64,000 nucleotides of DNA from Novisyntrophococcus fermenticellae (lineage in GTDB: Bacteria; Bacillota; Clostridia; Lachnospirales; Lachnospiraceae): contig NZ_CP076458.1 of assembly GCF_018866245.1 (NCBI RefSeq), positions 248,001-312,000 on the forward strand. Reading direction: 5' to 3'. A program made the position numbers and the translations under genes. The notes under the pieces are model-generated. The model saw nothing but the letters and a program-made list of their open reading frames with translations, made no database searches and had not been told where the DNA came from. This document shows positions 1 to 8,987 of the stretch, in pieces. How positions within the stretch are numbered: position 1 is the stretch's first letter; every line of letters starts with the position of its first letter.

Positions 1-122
1 CAACAGCTGTCTACATAACAGATGTCCTCTACAGGTGCGTCATCTATAAGCTTCAATTCTCTGCCACAGCAATTGCAGACTACACGAATCAGCTTTTTTG
101 TTTTTTTATCATACGTTCTCAT
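1..122 (-). CDS. Partial small cysteine-containing protein (N-terminus)
   Basis: The first 40 codons of a minus-strand gene run off the left edge. The start ATG (120-122) follows a clear GGAGG. The visible peptide begins MRTYDKKTKKLIRVVC and contains Cys-x-Cys-Cys plus two later cysteines (CYVDSC), suggesting a small zinc-ribbon or metal-binding protein. It lies downstream of rimI in the same direction and may belong to the same operon. Function unknown. Confidence 0.6.
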   Translation of the reverse strand, partial: MRTYDKKTKKLIRVVCNCCGRELKLIDDAPVEDICYVDSC

Positions 123-196
123 TCCTATATCCTCCAAAAACTGCTTTTGTCTACGTCTTCAGTGTAAAGCACGGATGTCAAAATTTCCAGTGGGAA

Positions 197-643
197 CTAT
201 TGGGCAGGAAGCCGGCAGGTCATGAGAACCGCATTCTCAGTCGGAGATTCATAATAGCGGGGGCGGAGTCCGTCCTGATTAAATCCCAGTTTCCGATATA
301 AAGTGAGAGCCGGTAAGTTGCTTTCACGGACTTCCAGATGGATTTCCCGGATTCCCTGCTGCACGAGCTTTGAACTTAACTGCTCAAGCAGTTTGCGGGC
401 AACCCCTTTGCGGCGAAAGTCCTGAGCTACACAAATATTGGTAATATCTGACTCGGGAGGTGTGAGTATCACGCCGCAGTATCCCAGTATATGATTTCCT
501 TCCACAGCCACAAGAAAATAGGCGTCCTCCCGCATAAGAAAGGAAAGGAATCCATTGGCAGTCCACGGTACGGAAAAATTGGCTTCTTCTATAGACAGTA
601 CCTGATCCAAATCCTCAAACAGCATTTCTCTGATTGTAATCAT
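197..643 (-). CDS. rimI: Ribosomal protein S18-alanine N-acetyltransferase
   Basis: A 148-residue GNAT-fold acetyltransferase expected to acetylate the N-terminal alanine of ribosomal protein S18 in the cytoplasm with acetyl-CoA. The acetyl-CoA loop is visible as RRKGVARKLL (about residues 77-86), followed by the family signature NLPALTLYRKLGF and a C-terminal ENAVLM strand. Length is typical. Its start overlaps the end of tsaB by 4 bp. The tsaE-tsaB-rimI order is a classic bacterial arrangement and supports the name over a generic GNAT. Confidence 0.9.
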   Translation of the reverse strand: MITIREMLFEDLDQVLSIEEANFSVPWTANGFLSFLMREDAYFLVAVEGNHILGYCGVILTPPESDITNICVAQDFRRKGVARKLLEQLSSKLVQQGIREIHLEVRESNLPALTLYRKLGFNQDGLRPRYYESPTENAVLMTCRLPAQ

Positions 644-1371
644 AGATGTTCACCCTCTGTCTTTTCGGCCGATTTTACAGCTTCCTCCCGTTCTCTTTCT
701 GCCTGTGGTTTCCTTAAGTATTCCGGCCGGTGCGCCTCTGCGCTGACTACGATTCCCCTGGCATAATAAATTTCGCCCAATGCTCCGACAGCAGCAGCGC
801 GTTGCTTATTTACATGAGCGGGAGCATAGGAATATGGGATGATAAGACTGGATTCCAGCAAATCCCGGTAGACGGGGGCTCCATCTCCAAGAAAGATCAC
901 TTCACGTCCCAGCAAATTCAGTTTTTCTGCCAGATCCGTGACCCCGATTGCCATCTGATCCTCCAGGATTCTTAAAACATGATCCTCATAATCATAGATA
1001 CCGGTATAAACCTGAGAACGGCGGGCATCCATAATCGGACAGATGATTTTGTCACTGTCATAGATATTATAAGCCAGAGCCTCCACGGTGGGAACCTCGA
1101 TTAAAGGCTTACCCAGTGCCAGACCAAGGCCTTTAGCAGTTGCCGAACCGATTCTAAGGCCTGTAAATGAGCCGGGACCTGATGCAATCGCAATGGCATC
1201 TATCGTATTAAGATCCAGCTCAATCATCTGTGCGATGGTATCTAACATCGGCAGCAAAGTCTGTGAATGTGTCTTTTTATAGTTTACAGTATATTCTGCT
1301 AATAAGTTTTCATCTTCGAGTATGGCGACGGAAGCCACCAGCCCGGAGCTGTCCAGTGCTAAAAGTTTCAT
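640..1371 (-). CDS. tsaB: tRNA t6A37 threonylcarbamoyltransferase partner TsaB
   Basis: A 243-residue ASKHA-fold protein of the TsaB/YeaZ family, the non-catalytic partner of TsaD in N6-threonylcarbamoyladenosine formation at tRNA A37. It begins with the actin-like MKLLALDSS strand and carries the family hallmark SGPGSFTGLRIG near residue 65. The C-terminal 25 residues are highly charged. It overlaps tsaE upstream and rimI downstream by 4 bp each, so all three are probably translationally coupled. tsaD is not in this window. Confidence 0.93.
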   Translation of the reverse strand: MKLLALDSSGLVASVAILEDENLLAEYTVNYKKTHSQTLLPMLDTIAQMIELDLNTIDAIAIASGPGSFTGLRIGSATAKGLGLALGKPLIEVPTVEALAYNIYDSDKIICPIMDARRSQVYTGIYDYEDHVLRILEDQMAIGVTDLAEKLNLLGREVIFLGDGAPVYRDLLESSLIIPYSYAPAHVNKQRAAAVGALGEIYYARGIVVSAEAHRPEYLRKPQAEREREEAVKSAEKTEGEHL

Positions 1372-1835
1372 AACTGATATCCGGTCCCCCTTATATTCAG
1401 CACTTCATCCGGAAGTCCCTGAATCGTTATTTTCCTGTAATCAAAGCCCTTGTCCAGATTCTTTTCAATCATTACGGAGATAATATTTTCGGGAAGCAGT
1501 TCTTCAATCAGATTTGCCCATTCAATCATGGTTACACCCTGTCCGAAAAAATAATCATCATACCCGATCTCCTCCATCTCTTCAATATCTCCAATCCGAT
1601 ATACATCAAAATGATAGAATGGAAGCCGGCCGTCTTCATATACCTGTACGATGGTAAAGGTGGGGCTGCTGACTGGCTCTGTAATACCAAGCCCTTTGGC
1701 AAGGCCCTGTGTAAGGACGGTCTTGCCAACGCCGAGGTCACCAGTCAATGTATAAATCTGTCCCGGCAAAGCCTGTTCGCCAAGCCTTTGTCCAAGTGCG
1801 GATGTTTCTGCCGCACTGTGTGTTTCTATTTCCAT
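1368..1835 (-). CDS. tsaE: tRNA t6A biosynthesis ATPase TsaE
   Basis: A 155-residue P-loop ATPase needed with TsaB and TsaD for the t6A37 modification cycle. The Walker A motif GDLGVGKT lies near residues 32-39, followed by the family segment SSPTFTIVQVY and the FYHFDVYRI and MIEWA blocks. Length is normal. It is the first gene of the tsaE-tsaB-rimI operon and overlaps tsaB by 4 bp. The 160 bp upstream separate it from a divergent membrane-protein gene and should hold both promoters. Confidence 0.94.
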   Translation of the reverse strand: MEIETHSAAETSALGQRLGEQALPGQIYTLTGDLGVGKTVLTQGLAKGLGITEPVSSPTFTIVQVYEDGRLPFYHFDVYRIGDIEEMEEIGYDDYFFGQGVTMIEWANLIEELLPENIISVMIEKNLDKGFDYRKITIQGLPDEVLNIRGTGYQL

Positions 1836-1996
1836 AAGATACTCCTGCTTCTTTTTTTATCCTGGTATCATCATAGCACAAGTCAGATTCTGATACAATG
1901 TACATCTGCTCGACAAACGCAGTAAAATTTGTTATTCTATGTGTAATAAATTTAAATTGCAGCTTATCCATAAGCTTGATCAGGGGGTAGAATTAT

Positions 1997-2308
1997 ATGT
2001 TTTCAGAATCGTTTGACTGGGTGCTGGCTATCGTGCTGGCCGTTATCAGTGTATTAATGTTTAGTGACAAGGGAGAATTTATTCTCGACATGTTCGATGG
2101 CAAGAGAGAAAATCCCAGGAAAAAGTGGCCTCCTGAAAAACAGCGTAAATTCAGCAAGGTCATGGGTGTATTTACGGCCGGGCTTGCGCTGGCGGAGCTC
2201 TTGCTGGCTCTTTTCGGACAAACCTATCCTCTGGTTAATCTGGGGGTTTTGCTTGCTATGATTATATTCATAATTGCAGCCTTGGTATATATTAAGAAAA
2301 ACTTTTAA
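1997..2308 (+). CDS. Small three-helix membrane protein of unknown function
   Basis: A 103-residue protein preceded by an AGGGGG ribosome-binding site. Three hydrophobic stretches are visible: about residues 8-22, 56-70 and 79-99. A basic loop, KRENPRKKWPPEKQRKF, lies between the first two. No catalytic motif was seen. The gene is separated from pstS by the PhoP-box promoter region and is probably its own unit. Confidence 0.65.
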   Translation: MFSESFDWVLAIVLAVISVLMFSDKGEFILDMFDGKRENPRKKWPPEKQRKFSKVMGVFTAGLALAELLLALFGQTYPLVNLGVLLAMIIFIIAALVYIKKNF

Positions 2309-2363
2309 TTTACATGGATTTTACATTTCTCTGATTTTGGATTTTACAAAACCTTGCTATGAT
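2309..2363 (+). promoter_or_regulatory. PhoP-box repeats and promoter of the pst-pho operon
   Basis: TTTACA occurs at 2309-2314 and 2320-2325, an 11-bp period. A weaker CTGATT follows at 2331 and another TTTACA at 2343-2348. This matches the direct-repeat TT(A/T)ACA binding pattern of Gram-positive PhoP response regulators. A TATGAT -10 hexamer lies at 2358-2363, 55 bp upstream of pstS. The operon encodes its own two-component system, so phosphate-starvation activation and autoregulation are inferred. Confidence 0.7.
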
Positions 2364-2417
2364 GAATTTGCATAAAGAACTGATTTATGTGTAAAATGAT
2401 AGCAAGAGGAGAACATT

Positions 2418-3299
2418 ATGAAGAGAAAAAAAATAGCAGCAGCAATAGCGATAACAATAGCAGCTGTGATGGTCACAGGCTGTGGAAGCAGCAACGGCAA
2501 AAAGAGTGATGCAAAGGATAGTGCTGCGATTAACCTGATTTCCCGTGAAGACGGTTCCGGAACAAGAGGTGCGTTTATTGAATTGTTCGGTATTGAAGAG
2601 GAACAAAATGGTGAAAAGTCAGACATGACGTCTGAGGAGGCTCAGATTACGAATAATACATCGGTTATGATGACGACAGTGGCCGGTGATGCCTCTTCTA
2701 TTGGATATATCTCACTGGGATCTTTGAACGATACGGTAAAGGCCTTGAAGATTGACGGAGCTGTGGCCAGTGCCGACAGTGTAAAGACAGGCTCCTATAA
2801 GATTACCAGGCCATTTAATATAGTTACAAAGGATGATATCAGTGAAGCCGCACAGGAATTTGTAAATTATATCTTAAGCAGCGATGGACAAAAAGTCGTA
2901 GAAGCCGAAGGATATATTCCGCTGGATGGACTGGATGCTTATCAGGGTACAAATCCAAAAGGTAAGATTGTGGTGGCAGGCTCATCCTCTGTAACACCGG
3001 TTATGGAAAAACTGGCTGAAGCATATAAGACGGTCAATGCGAATGCAGAAATTGAGGTACAGCAGTCTGACTCCACGACAGGCGTTACTTCAACAAGAGA
3101 TGGACTTTGTGATATTGGTATGGCATCCCGTGAATTAAAAGATTCTGAATCCTCCTTTGGTCTTACTTCTACGGTAATTGCAACGGATGGTATAGCGGTC
3201 ATTGTTAATAAAGATAATGCAATTGACGAATTGAAAAGCAGCCAGGTGAAGGATATTTACACCGGTGAAATTACCGATTGGTCCGAACTTACACAGTGA
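2418..3299 (+). CDS. pstS: Phosphate-binding lipoprotein PstS (circularly permuted)
   Basis: A 293-residue extracellular phosphate-binding lipoprotein. The signal peptide ends in the lipobox VTGC (Cys22). Both PstS lobes are recognisable but in reversed order. The motif normally found in the C-terminal half, SREDGSGTRGAF, is at about residues 42-53 and is followed by the IGYISLGS block. The segment that normally opens the mature protein, VVAGSSSVTPVMEKL, appears only at about residue 184. It is followed by DIGMASRELKD and DGIAVIVNKDN. The gene heads the pst operon and is 19 bp from pstC, so it is surely the cognate receptor despite the permutation. Confidence 0.92.
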   Translation: MKRKKIAAAIAITIAAVMVTGCGSSNGKKSDAKDSAAINLISREDGSGTRGAFIELFGIEEEQNGEKSDMTSEEAQITNNTSVMMTTVAGDASSIGYISLGSLNDTVKALKIDGAVASADSVKTGSYKITRPFNIVTKDDISEAAQEFVNYILSSDGQKVVEAEGYIPLDGLDAYQGTNPKGKIVVAGSSSVTPVMEKLAEAYKTVNANAEIEVQQSDSTTGVTSTRDGLCDIGMASRELKDSESSFGLTSTVIATDGIAVIVNKDNAIDELKSSQVKDIYTGEITDWSELTQ

Positions 3300-3318
3300 T
3301 GTATAGGAGAATTCAGAT

Positions 3319-4185
3319 ATGAAAGTACGTGAAATGAAAGAGACACTTATGAAAATAGTGTTTTTGATAGCGGCCTGTGCCTCGGTACTGGCCGTAATTC
3401 TCATCTGTGTGTTTTTGTTTGCAAATGGTATTCCTGCTATCCGTCAGATTGGGGTCTTTGATTTCCTGCTGGGGAAAACCTGGAAACCGGGTAACAATTT
3501 GTATGGGGTTCTTCCTATGATTATGGGAAGTATTTATGTTACGGCAGGAGCAATCATTTTTGGAGTGCCGATTGCACTGCTGACCTCGATTTTTCTGGCA
3601 CGGTTTTGTCCCCATAAGATATACGGGTTCTGCCGTTCGGCGATTAACCTGATGGCCGGAGTTCCATCCGTGGTATATGGCTTTTTCGGTCTTGTAGTTT
3701 TGGTTCCGTTCGTAAAAGAAGTATTTGGAATCCCAAACGGGAACACAATGCTGACCGCCTCCATATTATTAGCTATTATGATTCTTCCCACAGTGGTAGG
3801 TGTAACAGAGTCAGCTCTTCAAAGTGTGCCTGACAGTTATTATGAGGGAGCATTAGCCCTTGGTGCCACACATACGCAGAGTGTATTCTTTATCGTTGTT
3901 CCGGCAGCAAAATCAGGCATTATAGCCGGAATTGTTCTTGGTATAGGACGTGCGGTTGGGGAGACGATGGCGGTAATCATGGTTGCCGGAAACCAGGCGC
4001 GCATGCCGAAAGGTCTTACAAAAGGAATACGGACACTTACCTCCAACATCGTGTTGGAAATGGGATATGCAGCTGATCTCCACAGAGAAGCCTTAATCGC
4101 AACCGGTGTTGTGCTTTTTGTATTTATCCTGATCATCAATCTGATTGTGACGGTACTGAATCGGAGGTCGGAGCATGGAAAATAA
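3319..4185 (+). CDS. pstC: Phosphate ABC transporter permease PstC
   Basis: A 288-residue inner-membrane permease of the PstSCAB phosphate importer. It has about six hydrophobic helices. The ABC-permease EAA-type loop is visible around residues 172-205 (YYEGALALGATHTQS followed by GIGRAVGETMAV), and the PstC-like segment NLMAGVPSVVYGFFGL is present. The start follows TAGGAGAA. Its 3' end overlaps pstA by 11 bp, indicating coupled synthesis of the two permease halves. Confidence 0.93.
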   Translation: MKVREMKETLMKIVFLIAACASVLAVILICVFLFANGIPAIRQIGVFDFLLGKTWKPGNNLYGVLPMIMGSIYVTAGAIIFGVPIALLTSIFLARFCPHKIYGFCRSAINLMAGVPSVVYGFFGLVVLVPFVKEVFGIPNGNTMLTASILLAIMILPTVVGVTESALQSVPDSYYEGALALGATHTQSVFFIVVPAAKSGIIAGIVLGIGRAVGETMAVIMVAGNQARMPKGLTKGIRTLTSNIVLEMGYAADLHREALIATGVVLFVFILIINLIVTVLNRRSEHGK

Positions 4186-5020
4186 CAAAATCGTGGTTAC
4201 TTATAGAAAGAGCTATACATCAAAACTGCTTACTGCACTTACCTGGGGAGCCTTTTGCCTTGCGATGGCAGTACTGGCATTTCTGGTATTGTTCATATTG
4301 ATAAAGGGACTGGGGAATATTACCCCGGATTTATTTGCTTTGGAATATACCAGTGAAAATGCATCACTGGTACCGGCAGTTGTAAATACGCTGTTTATGA
4401 CCATAATTTCTCTGCTCATCGCTGTGCCGCTGGGTGTGTTCGCCGCAATTTTTCTTGTTGAGTATACAGATAACAAGGGAAAATTGGTGAGTCTGATCCG
4501 CATCACGGCGGAAACGTTGTCCGGAATCCCATCCATTGTCTATGGATTATTCGGAATGTTGTTTTTTGCCACTGCTTTGAACTGGGGATATTCCATGCTC
4601 ACAGGTGCATTTACGATGGCAATCATGATACTGCCTCTTATTATGCGGACGTCAGAGGAGGCATTGTTGTCAGTTCCTGATTCTTACCGGGAGGCAAGCT
4701 TCGGACTGGGAGCCGGAAAACTGCGCACCATCTTCCGGATTGTGCTGCCCTCTGCAATACCCGGAATCCTTTCAGGCATTATATTGGGCACCGGCCGGGT
4801 GGTGGGGGAGACCGCAGCCTTAATTTTTACGGCTGGAACTGTGGCAAAATACGCCGGATTTATGGATTCGGGACGAACCCTTGCAGTTCATATGTATGTT
4901 TTGTCCAGCGAAGGACTCCATATGGATAAAGCCTATGCCACTGCAGTTATTCTCTTAGGTTTTGTCTTGCTCATCAATGGGCTGTCAGGACTTGCTGCCA
5001 AAAAAATCGCGAAAGGATAA
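4175..5020 (+). CDS. pstA: Phosphate ABC transporter permease PstA
   Basis: A 281-residue partner permease. It shows the PstA hallmarks [18 protein letters not shown] and the coupling loop [16 protein letters not shown], followed by [12 protein letters not shown]. Six hydrophobic helices are expected. It starts within the end of pstC after GGAGG and ends 5 bp before pstB. It forms the transmembrane channel together with PstC. Confidence 0.93.
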   Translation: MENNKIVVTYRKSYTSKLLTALTWGAFCLAMAVLAFLVLFILIKGLGNITPDLFALEYTSENASLVPAVVNTLFMTIISLLIAVPLGVFAAIFLVEYTDNKGKLVSLIRITAETLSGIPSIVYGLFGMLFFATALNWGYSMLTGAFTMAIMILPLIMRTSEEALLSVPDSYREASFGLGAGKLRTIFRIVLPSAIPGILSGIILGTGRVVGETAALIFTAGTVAKYAGFMDSGRTLAVHMYVLSSEGLHMDKAYATAVILLGFVLLINGLSGLAAKKIAKG

Positions 5021-5025
5021 AGAGC

Positions 5026-5778
5026 ATGGATAAAATAACAGTTGAAAATATGAATCTTTACTACGGAGATTTTCAAGCCCTGAAGGATGTGAGTCTAAAA
5101 ATGCAGGAAAAGGAAATTACAGCGTTTATCGGTCCCAGTGGATGCGGTAAATCTACGCTTTTGAAATCCCTGAACCGAATGAATGACTTAATCAGTGGAT
5201 GTAAAATCACAGGGAAGATCTGTCTGGACGGAGAGGATATTTATGATAAAAAGATGGACGTAAATGCTTTGCGTAAAAGGGTGGGCATGGTATTTCAGAA
5301 ACCAAACCCATTTCCTATGAGCATCTATGACAATGTTGCATACGGGCCCAGGACACATGGGATTAAAAGCAAGGCAAAGCTGGATGAAATAGTGGAAACC
5401 TCTTTGCGTCAGGCGGCTATCTGGGATGAGGTAAAGGACAGATTGAAAAAAAGTGCGCTGGGAATGTCAGGTGGACAACAGCAGAGGCTTTGTATTGCCC
5501 GTGCACTGGCTGTACAGCCGGATGTTCTTTTGATGGATGAGCCTACTTCTGCACTGGATCCCATCTCCACCTCTAAAATTGAAGATTTGGCTGAGAAATT
5601 AAAGAAGCAATATACGATTATCATGGTAACCCATAACATGCAGCAGGCTGCACGAATTTCAGATAAGACCGTTTTCTTTTTGCTGGGTGAAGTCATTGAA
5701 TATGGGGATACGGAGCAGATATTCTCCATGCCCGGGGACAAAAGAACAGAGGACTACATTTCGGGAAGATTTGGTTGA
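5026..5778 (+). CDS. pstB: Phosphate ABC transporter ATPase PstB
   Basis: A 250-residue ABC ATPase powering phosphate import. Visible in order are Walker [10 protein letters not shown] (about residues 36-44), the Q-loop [11 protein letters not shown] typical of PstB, the signature [10 protein letters not shown], Walker [13 protein letters not shown] and the switch histidine in VTHNMQQA. Length is typical. It is immediately followed by phoU, and the four pst genes plus phoU form one operon. Confidence 0.96.
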   Translation: MDKITVENMNLYYGDFQALKDVSLKMQEKEITAFIGPSGCGKSTLLKSLNRMNDLISGCKITGKICLDGEDIYDKKMDVNALRKRVGMVFQKPNPFPMSIYDNVAYGPRTHGIKSKAKLDEIVETSLRQAAIWDEVKDRLKKSALGMSGGQQQRLCIARALAVQPDVLLMDEPTSALDPISTSKIEDLAEKLKKQYTIIMVTHNMQQAARISDKTVFFLLGEVIEYGDTEQIFSMPGDKRTEDYISGRFG

Positions 5779-5828
5779 ATGCAGCGCAGACTGATGCACA
5801 TAAAAAAGGAAAGGCTGAGTGCATATTT

Positions 5829-6479
5829 ATGAGAGAGTTATTTCAAAAACAACTGGAAGAACTGCATACCCTGCTGATTGAGATGGGAGCGCTGTGTGAA
5901 CAGGTCATTGAGCGCACCTATCAGGTATTGATGGCAGAAGACCGGAATGCTGCCTCTGAAATCATAAAAGGAGATGACATCATCGATAATAAGGAGCGCG
6001 AAATTGAGTCCCTGTGTCTTAAAATCCTTCTCCAGCAGCAGCCCGTGGCAAGTGATCTGCGCCGCGTATCTGCAGCACTTAAGATGATTACAGATATGGA
6101 AAGGATTGGGGATCAGGCAGCTGATATTGCTGAGATTATCATGACTTCGAATCTGAAGGCTCCTGTCAAAGAAATCGGGTTGAATGAGATGGCAAAGGCA
6201 ACTATGAAGATGGTGACGGAAAGTATTGATTCCTTTGTAAAACAGGATCTGAAAATCGCCCAGAAGGTGATTGCCGATGATGATATTGTGGATCAACTGT
6301 TCCTGGATGTGAGAAATCATCTGGCACAGGGTATGGCCGACGATGTTGCGACAAGGGAACAGCTTTTGGACCTCCTTATGATAGCTAAATATTATGAGCG
6401 TATCGGCGATCACGCCACAAATATTGCTGAATGGGTGGAATTTTCAATTTTGGGACAGCACAGAGAAGAAGACGAATAA
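5829..6479 (+). CDS. phoU: Phosphate signalling regulator PhoU
   Basis: A 216-residue all-helical protein with the two PhoU repeats. E-x-x-x-D metal-binding motifs are visible in both: EIIKGDDIIDNKE and DLRRVSAALKMITDMERIGD in the first, and VIADDDIVDQ with KYYERIGDHATNIAEW in the second. It links PstSCAB status to the PhoR kinase and represses the Pho response in phosphate excess. The ATG at 5829 gives the usual family length. A TTG at 5775 overlapping the pstB stop is also in frame but would add an atypical 18-residue tail. Confidence 0.93.
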   Translation: MRELFQKQLEELHTLLIEMGALCEQVIERTYQVLMAEDRNAASEIIKGDDIIDNKEREIESLCLKILLQQQPVASDLRRVSAALKMITDMERIGDQAADIAEIIMTSNLKAPVKEIGLNEMAKATMKMVTESIDSFVKQDLKIAQKVIADDDIVDQLFLDVRNHLAQGMADDVATREQLLDLLMIAKYYERIGDHATNIAEWVEFSILGQHREEDE

Positions 6480-6491
6480 GAAAGGCTGGTT

Positions 6492-7160
6492 ATGATTTAC
6501 TGCGTGGAAGATGAACGTAATATCAGGGAACTCATCGTATATACATTGGAATCCAGTGGCTACCCTGCAAAGGGTTTTGGGGGCGGCAAAGAACTTTATC
6601 AGAGTATAGAGGAGGAAATTCCGGAGCTCATACTGCTGGATATTATGCTTCCGGGCGATGATGGAATGAAAATACTGGAGAAACTAAAGTCTTCTGAGCG
6701 GACAAAATTCATTCCCGTGATTTTAGTGACAGCCAAAGGTGCCGAATATGATAAGGTGATGGGACTTAACTGTGGAGCCGATGATTATATCACGAAGCCG
6801 TTTGGCATGATGGAATTTATTGCGCGTGTAAAAGCGGTTCTTCGCCGGTCAGGAAGGGAGCGGCCTTTTGATATTTTGGAAAACGGCGAACTGAAACTTC
6901 TGGAAAAGCAGCATCAGGTAATAGCGGCAGGCCGGGAGGTGGCCTTGACGTTCAAGGAGTTTGAACTGTTAAAGTACCTGATGGAGAATCAAGGTATTGT
7001 ATTATCCAGGGACCGGATATTGAGTCACATCTGGGGATATGATTTTGACGGTGAAACTCGTACGGTAGACGTTCATATCCGTACACTCCGCCAAAAATTA
7101 GGTGCGTGTGGTGAACGGATTGAGACGGTACGCGGTGTGGGATATAAGATGGGCGATTGA
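6492..7160 (+). CDS. phoP: Phosphate-response OmpR-type regulator (PhoP/PhoB-like)
   Basis: A 222-residue response regulator. The receiver domain has acidic residues EDE near position 6, a phosphoacceptor aspartate in LILLDIMLPGDDG (about Asp52) and a conserved lysine in DDYITKPF. A winged-helix output domain follows (TFKEFELLKYL, then RTVDVHIRTLRQKLG and VRGVGYKM). Placement between phoU and phoR supports control of the Pho regulon, whose presumed box lies upstream of pstS. Confidence 0.9.
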   Translation: MIYCVEDERNIRELIVYTLESSGYPAKGFGGGKELYQSIEEEIPELILLDIMLPGDDGMKILEKLKSSERTKFIPVILVTAKGAEYDKVMGLNCGADDYITKPFGMMEFIARVKAVLRRSGRERPFDILENGELKLLEKQHQVIAAGREVALTFKEFELLKYLMENQGIVLSRDRILSHIWGYDFDGETRTVDVHIRTLRQKLGACGERIETVRGVGYKMGD

Positions 7161-7162
7161 GT

Positions 7163-8824
7163 ATGAAGAGAAAGATATTTAAACATACAGGTCTGCTGGT
7201 GGTTCTGGCGGTATTGTTTACATTTTTGATGATGCATATAGTGTTATATGACAGGACATCACGTGACATGAAGGATTCTGTACGCACGGAGTGCAGGAAT
7301 CTTAAGAGCATACTGGATCAGGTAGGAGAGGATTATCTTACACCGGAGACAGGTGATCTTACCTCAAGCCGGCTTACACTGATTGATGGAGAGGGCAAGG
7401 TACTGTTCGAATCTCTGGAGCCTGCGGATCGTATGGAGGCTCATGGGGACAGACCGGAGTTCCGACAAGCTATATCCACGGGTACGGGAAGCGATTTGAG
7501 AGCTTCAAAGACCTTTCATGAACAGGTTTACTACTATGCCATGCGCCTGGAGGATGGGAATGTGATTCGTGTGTCCAGAAGCATGGATACTGTGTTTAAG
7601 AATATGGAGTCCGGTTTTTTACTGGTATTGGGCTTACTTGCACTGTTCGGTACGCTTGCGCTGATTTTTGTTAACAGAACGGCAAAGCGGCTGATAGAGC
7701 CGATTAATCATCTGGATCTGGAACACCCTCTGGACAGCGTCGTGTATGAAGAGTTAAGCCCTCTGCTCGTAAGAATCGAACAGCAGAACCGGCAGATACA
7801 GGAGCAGATGTCCATGCTGAAGCGGAGCCAGGAAGAATATCTGGCAATCACAGAGTATATGAAGGACGGACTGATTGTGACAAACCGGAAAGTAGTATTA
7901 TCGATGAACCGGGCAGCACAGAATTTGTTTGATGTGACACAGGAAGAGTGTGTGAACCATGATATTATTACCGTCAGCCGGAATGAAAAGCTAAGAGTCG
8001 CCTTTCAGGCAGCACTTTCAGGAGAATCCGAAGACCTGATGATGGATATTCAGGGAAGAACTTATCAGCTGCTGGCGAATCCGGTAAGAGCGGGAGAAGC
8101 AAAAGTAACAGGTGTTGTGATTCTGATCCTGGATATTACGGAAAGACAAAAAGCAGAGATGATGAGAAAAGAGTTTTCGGCCAATGTATCTCACGAGTTG
8201 AAAACACCGCTTATGTCCATATCCGGCTATGCTGAAATCATCGAAAACGGTATGGTGAAACCCGGGGACATCCGGAAATTCGCAGGGAGAATCCACAGCG
8301 AAGCAAACAGACTTACAGCACTGGTGGAGGATATCATCAAGCTTTCCCGGCTGGATGAGCAGGAGAAATCCCTTTCCATGGAGAAGGTGGATCTGCTGGA
8401 AATTGCTAAAGAGGTGGAGAGACGTCTGACACTTAAGGCCGATAAAGCGCATGTACGGATGGAAATCCGGGGAGAAAAAGCAGTAGTGACAGGAAACTGT
8501 CAGGTGTTGTATGAGATGATTTTCAATCTCTGTGACAACGCTGTCAAGTATAACCATCCGGGTGGCTTTGTAGAGGTCTGTGTCCTGACGGGTTCTGCCG
8601 GAAAAGCAGAAGTCCGGGTACGTGACGATGGAATAGGAATCGCTAAAGAAGACCAGGAAAGAATCTTTGAGCGCTTTTACCGGGTGGATAAAAGCCATTC
8701 CAGGGAAACCGGAGGTACGGGCCTGGGGCTTTCAATTGTAAAGCATGGCGCCATATTGCATGATGCAAAGATTTATATGAAGAGTGCATTGGGAAAAGGG
8801 ACTACAGTTTCCCTTGTCTTTTGA
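7163..8824 (+). CDS. phoR: Phosphate-response sensor histidine kinase (PhoR-like)
   Basis: A 553-residue membrane sensor kinase. Two transmembrane helices (about residues 9-28 and 148-168) flank an extracellular sensor of about 120 residues. A PAS-like domain follows (YMKDGLIVTNRKVV to ILDITERQKAE). The kinase core shows the H box NVSHELKTPLMSI, N box FNLCDNAVKYN, G1 VRDDGIGI, F box ERFYRVDKSHS and G2 GTGLGLSI. ATG 7163 is preferred over the TTG at 7157 that overlaps the phoP stop. It should phosphorylate the adjacent regulator. Confidence 0.9.
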   Translation: MKRKIFKHTGLLVVLAVLFTFLMMHIVLYDRTSRDMKDSVRTECRNLKSILDQVGEDYLTPETGDLTSSRLTLIDGEGKVLFESLEPADRMEAHGDRPEFRQAISTGTGSDLRASKTFHEQVYYYAMRLEDGNVIRVSRSMDTVFKNMESGFLLVLGLLALFGTLALIFVNRTAKRLIEPINHLDLEHPLDSVVYEELSPLLVRIEQQNRQIQEQMSMLKRSQEEYLAITEYMKDGLIVTNRKVVLSMNRAAQNLFDVTQEECVNHDIITVSRNEKLRVAFQAALSGESEDLMMDIQGRTYQLLANPVRAGEAKVTGVVILILDITERQKAEMMRKEFSANVSHELKTPLMSISGYAEIIENGMVKPGDIRKFAGRIHSEANRLTALVEDIIKLSRLDEQEKSLSMEKVDLLEIAKEVERRLTLKADKAHVRMEIRGEKAVVTGNCQVLYEMIFNLCDNAVKYNHPGGFVEVCVLTGSAGKAEVRVRDDGIGIAKEDQERIFERFYRVDKSHSRETGGTGLGLSIVKHGAILHDAKIYMKSALGKGTTVSLVF

Positions 8825-8825
8825 T

Positions 8826-8849
8826 AAAAAAGTGCCTGGGCACTTTTTT
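8826..8849 (+). terminator. Rho-independent terminator after phoR
   Basis: A perfect 11-bp inverted repeat (8826-8836 and 8839-8849) with a two-base loop ends in six T residues, directly after the phoR stop. The mirrored A-tract means it could also act on the opposite strand. Confidence 0.85.
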
Positions 8850-8879
8850 ATTTTGTACTGTTTTGAATACAAATAATTC

Positions 8880-8943
8880 TTGAAATCAGGAGATTCATAT
8901 GGTAATCTTAGAACATGATTGGAAACGTTACCGGAAACGTTCC
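8880..8943 (+). promoter_or_regulatory. malQ promoter with downstream LacI/CcpA-type operators
   Basis: TTGAAA (8880-8885) and TAATCT (8903-8908) are 17 bp apart and make a good vegetative promoter. Just downstream of the expected start site lie two GGAAACGTT-type blocks with AACGTT cores at 8924-8929 and 8936-8941. The first (8920-8933) fits the catabolite-responsive element pattern at nearly every position. The LacI-family gene in the same operon is the likely ligand-responsive binder. A roadblock mode of repression is inferred. Confidence 0.65.
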
Positions 8944-8987
8944 TGGAATCAGACTATTGCAAAATTTATTTGAGTAAGGAGCGGATT

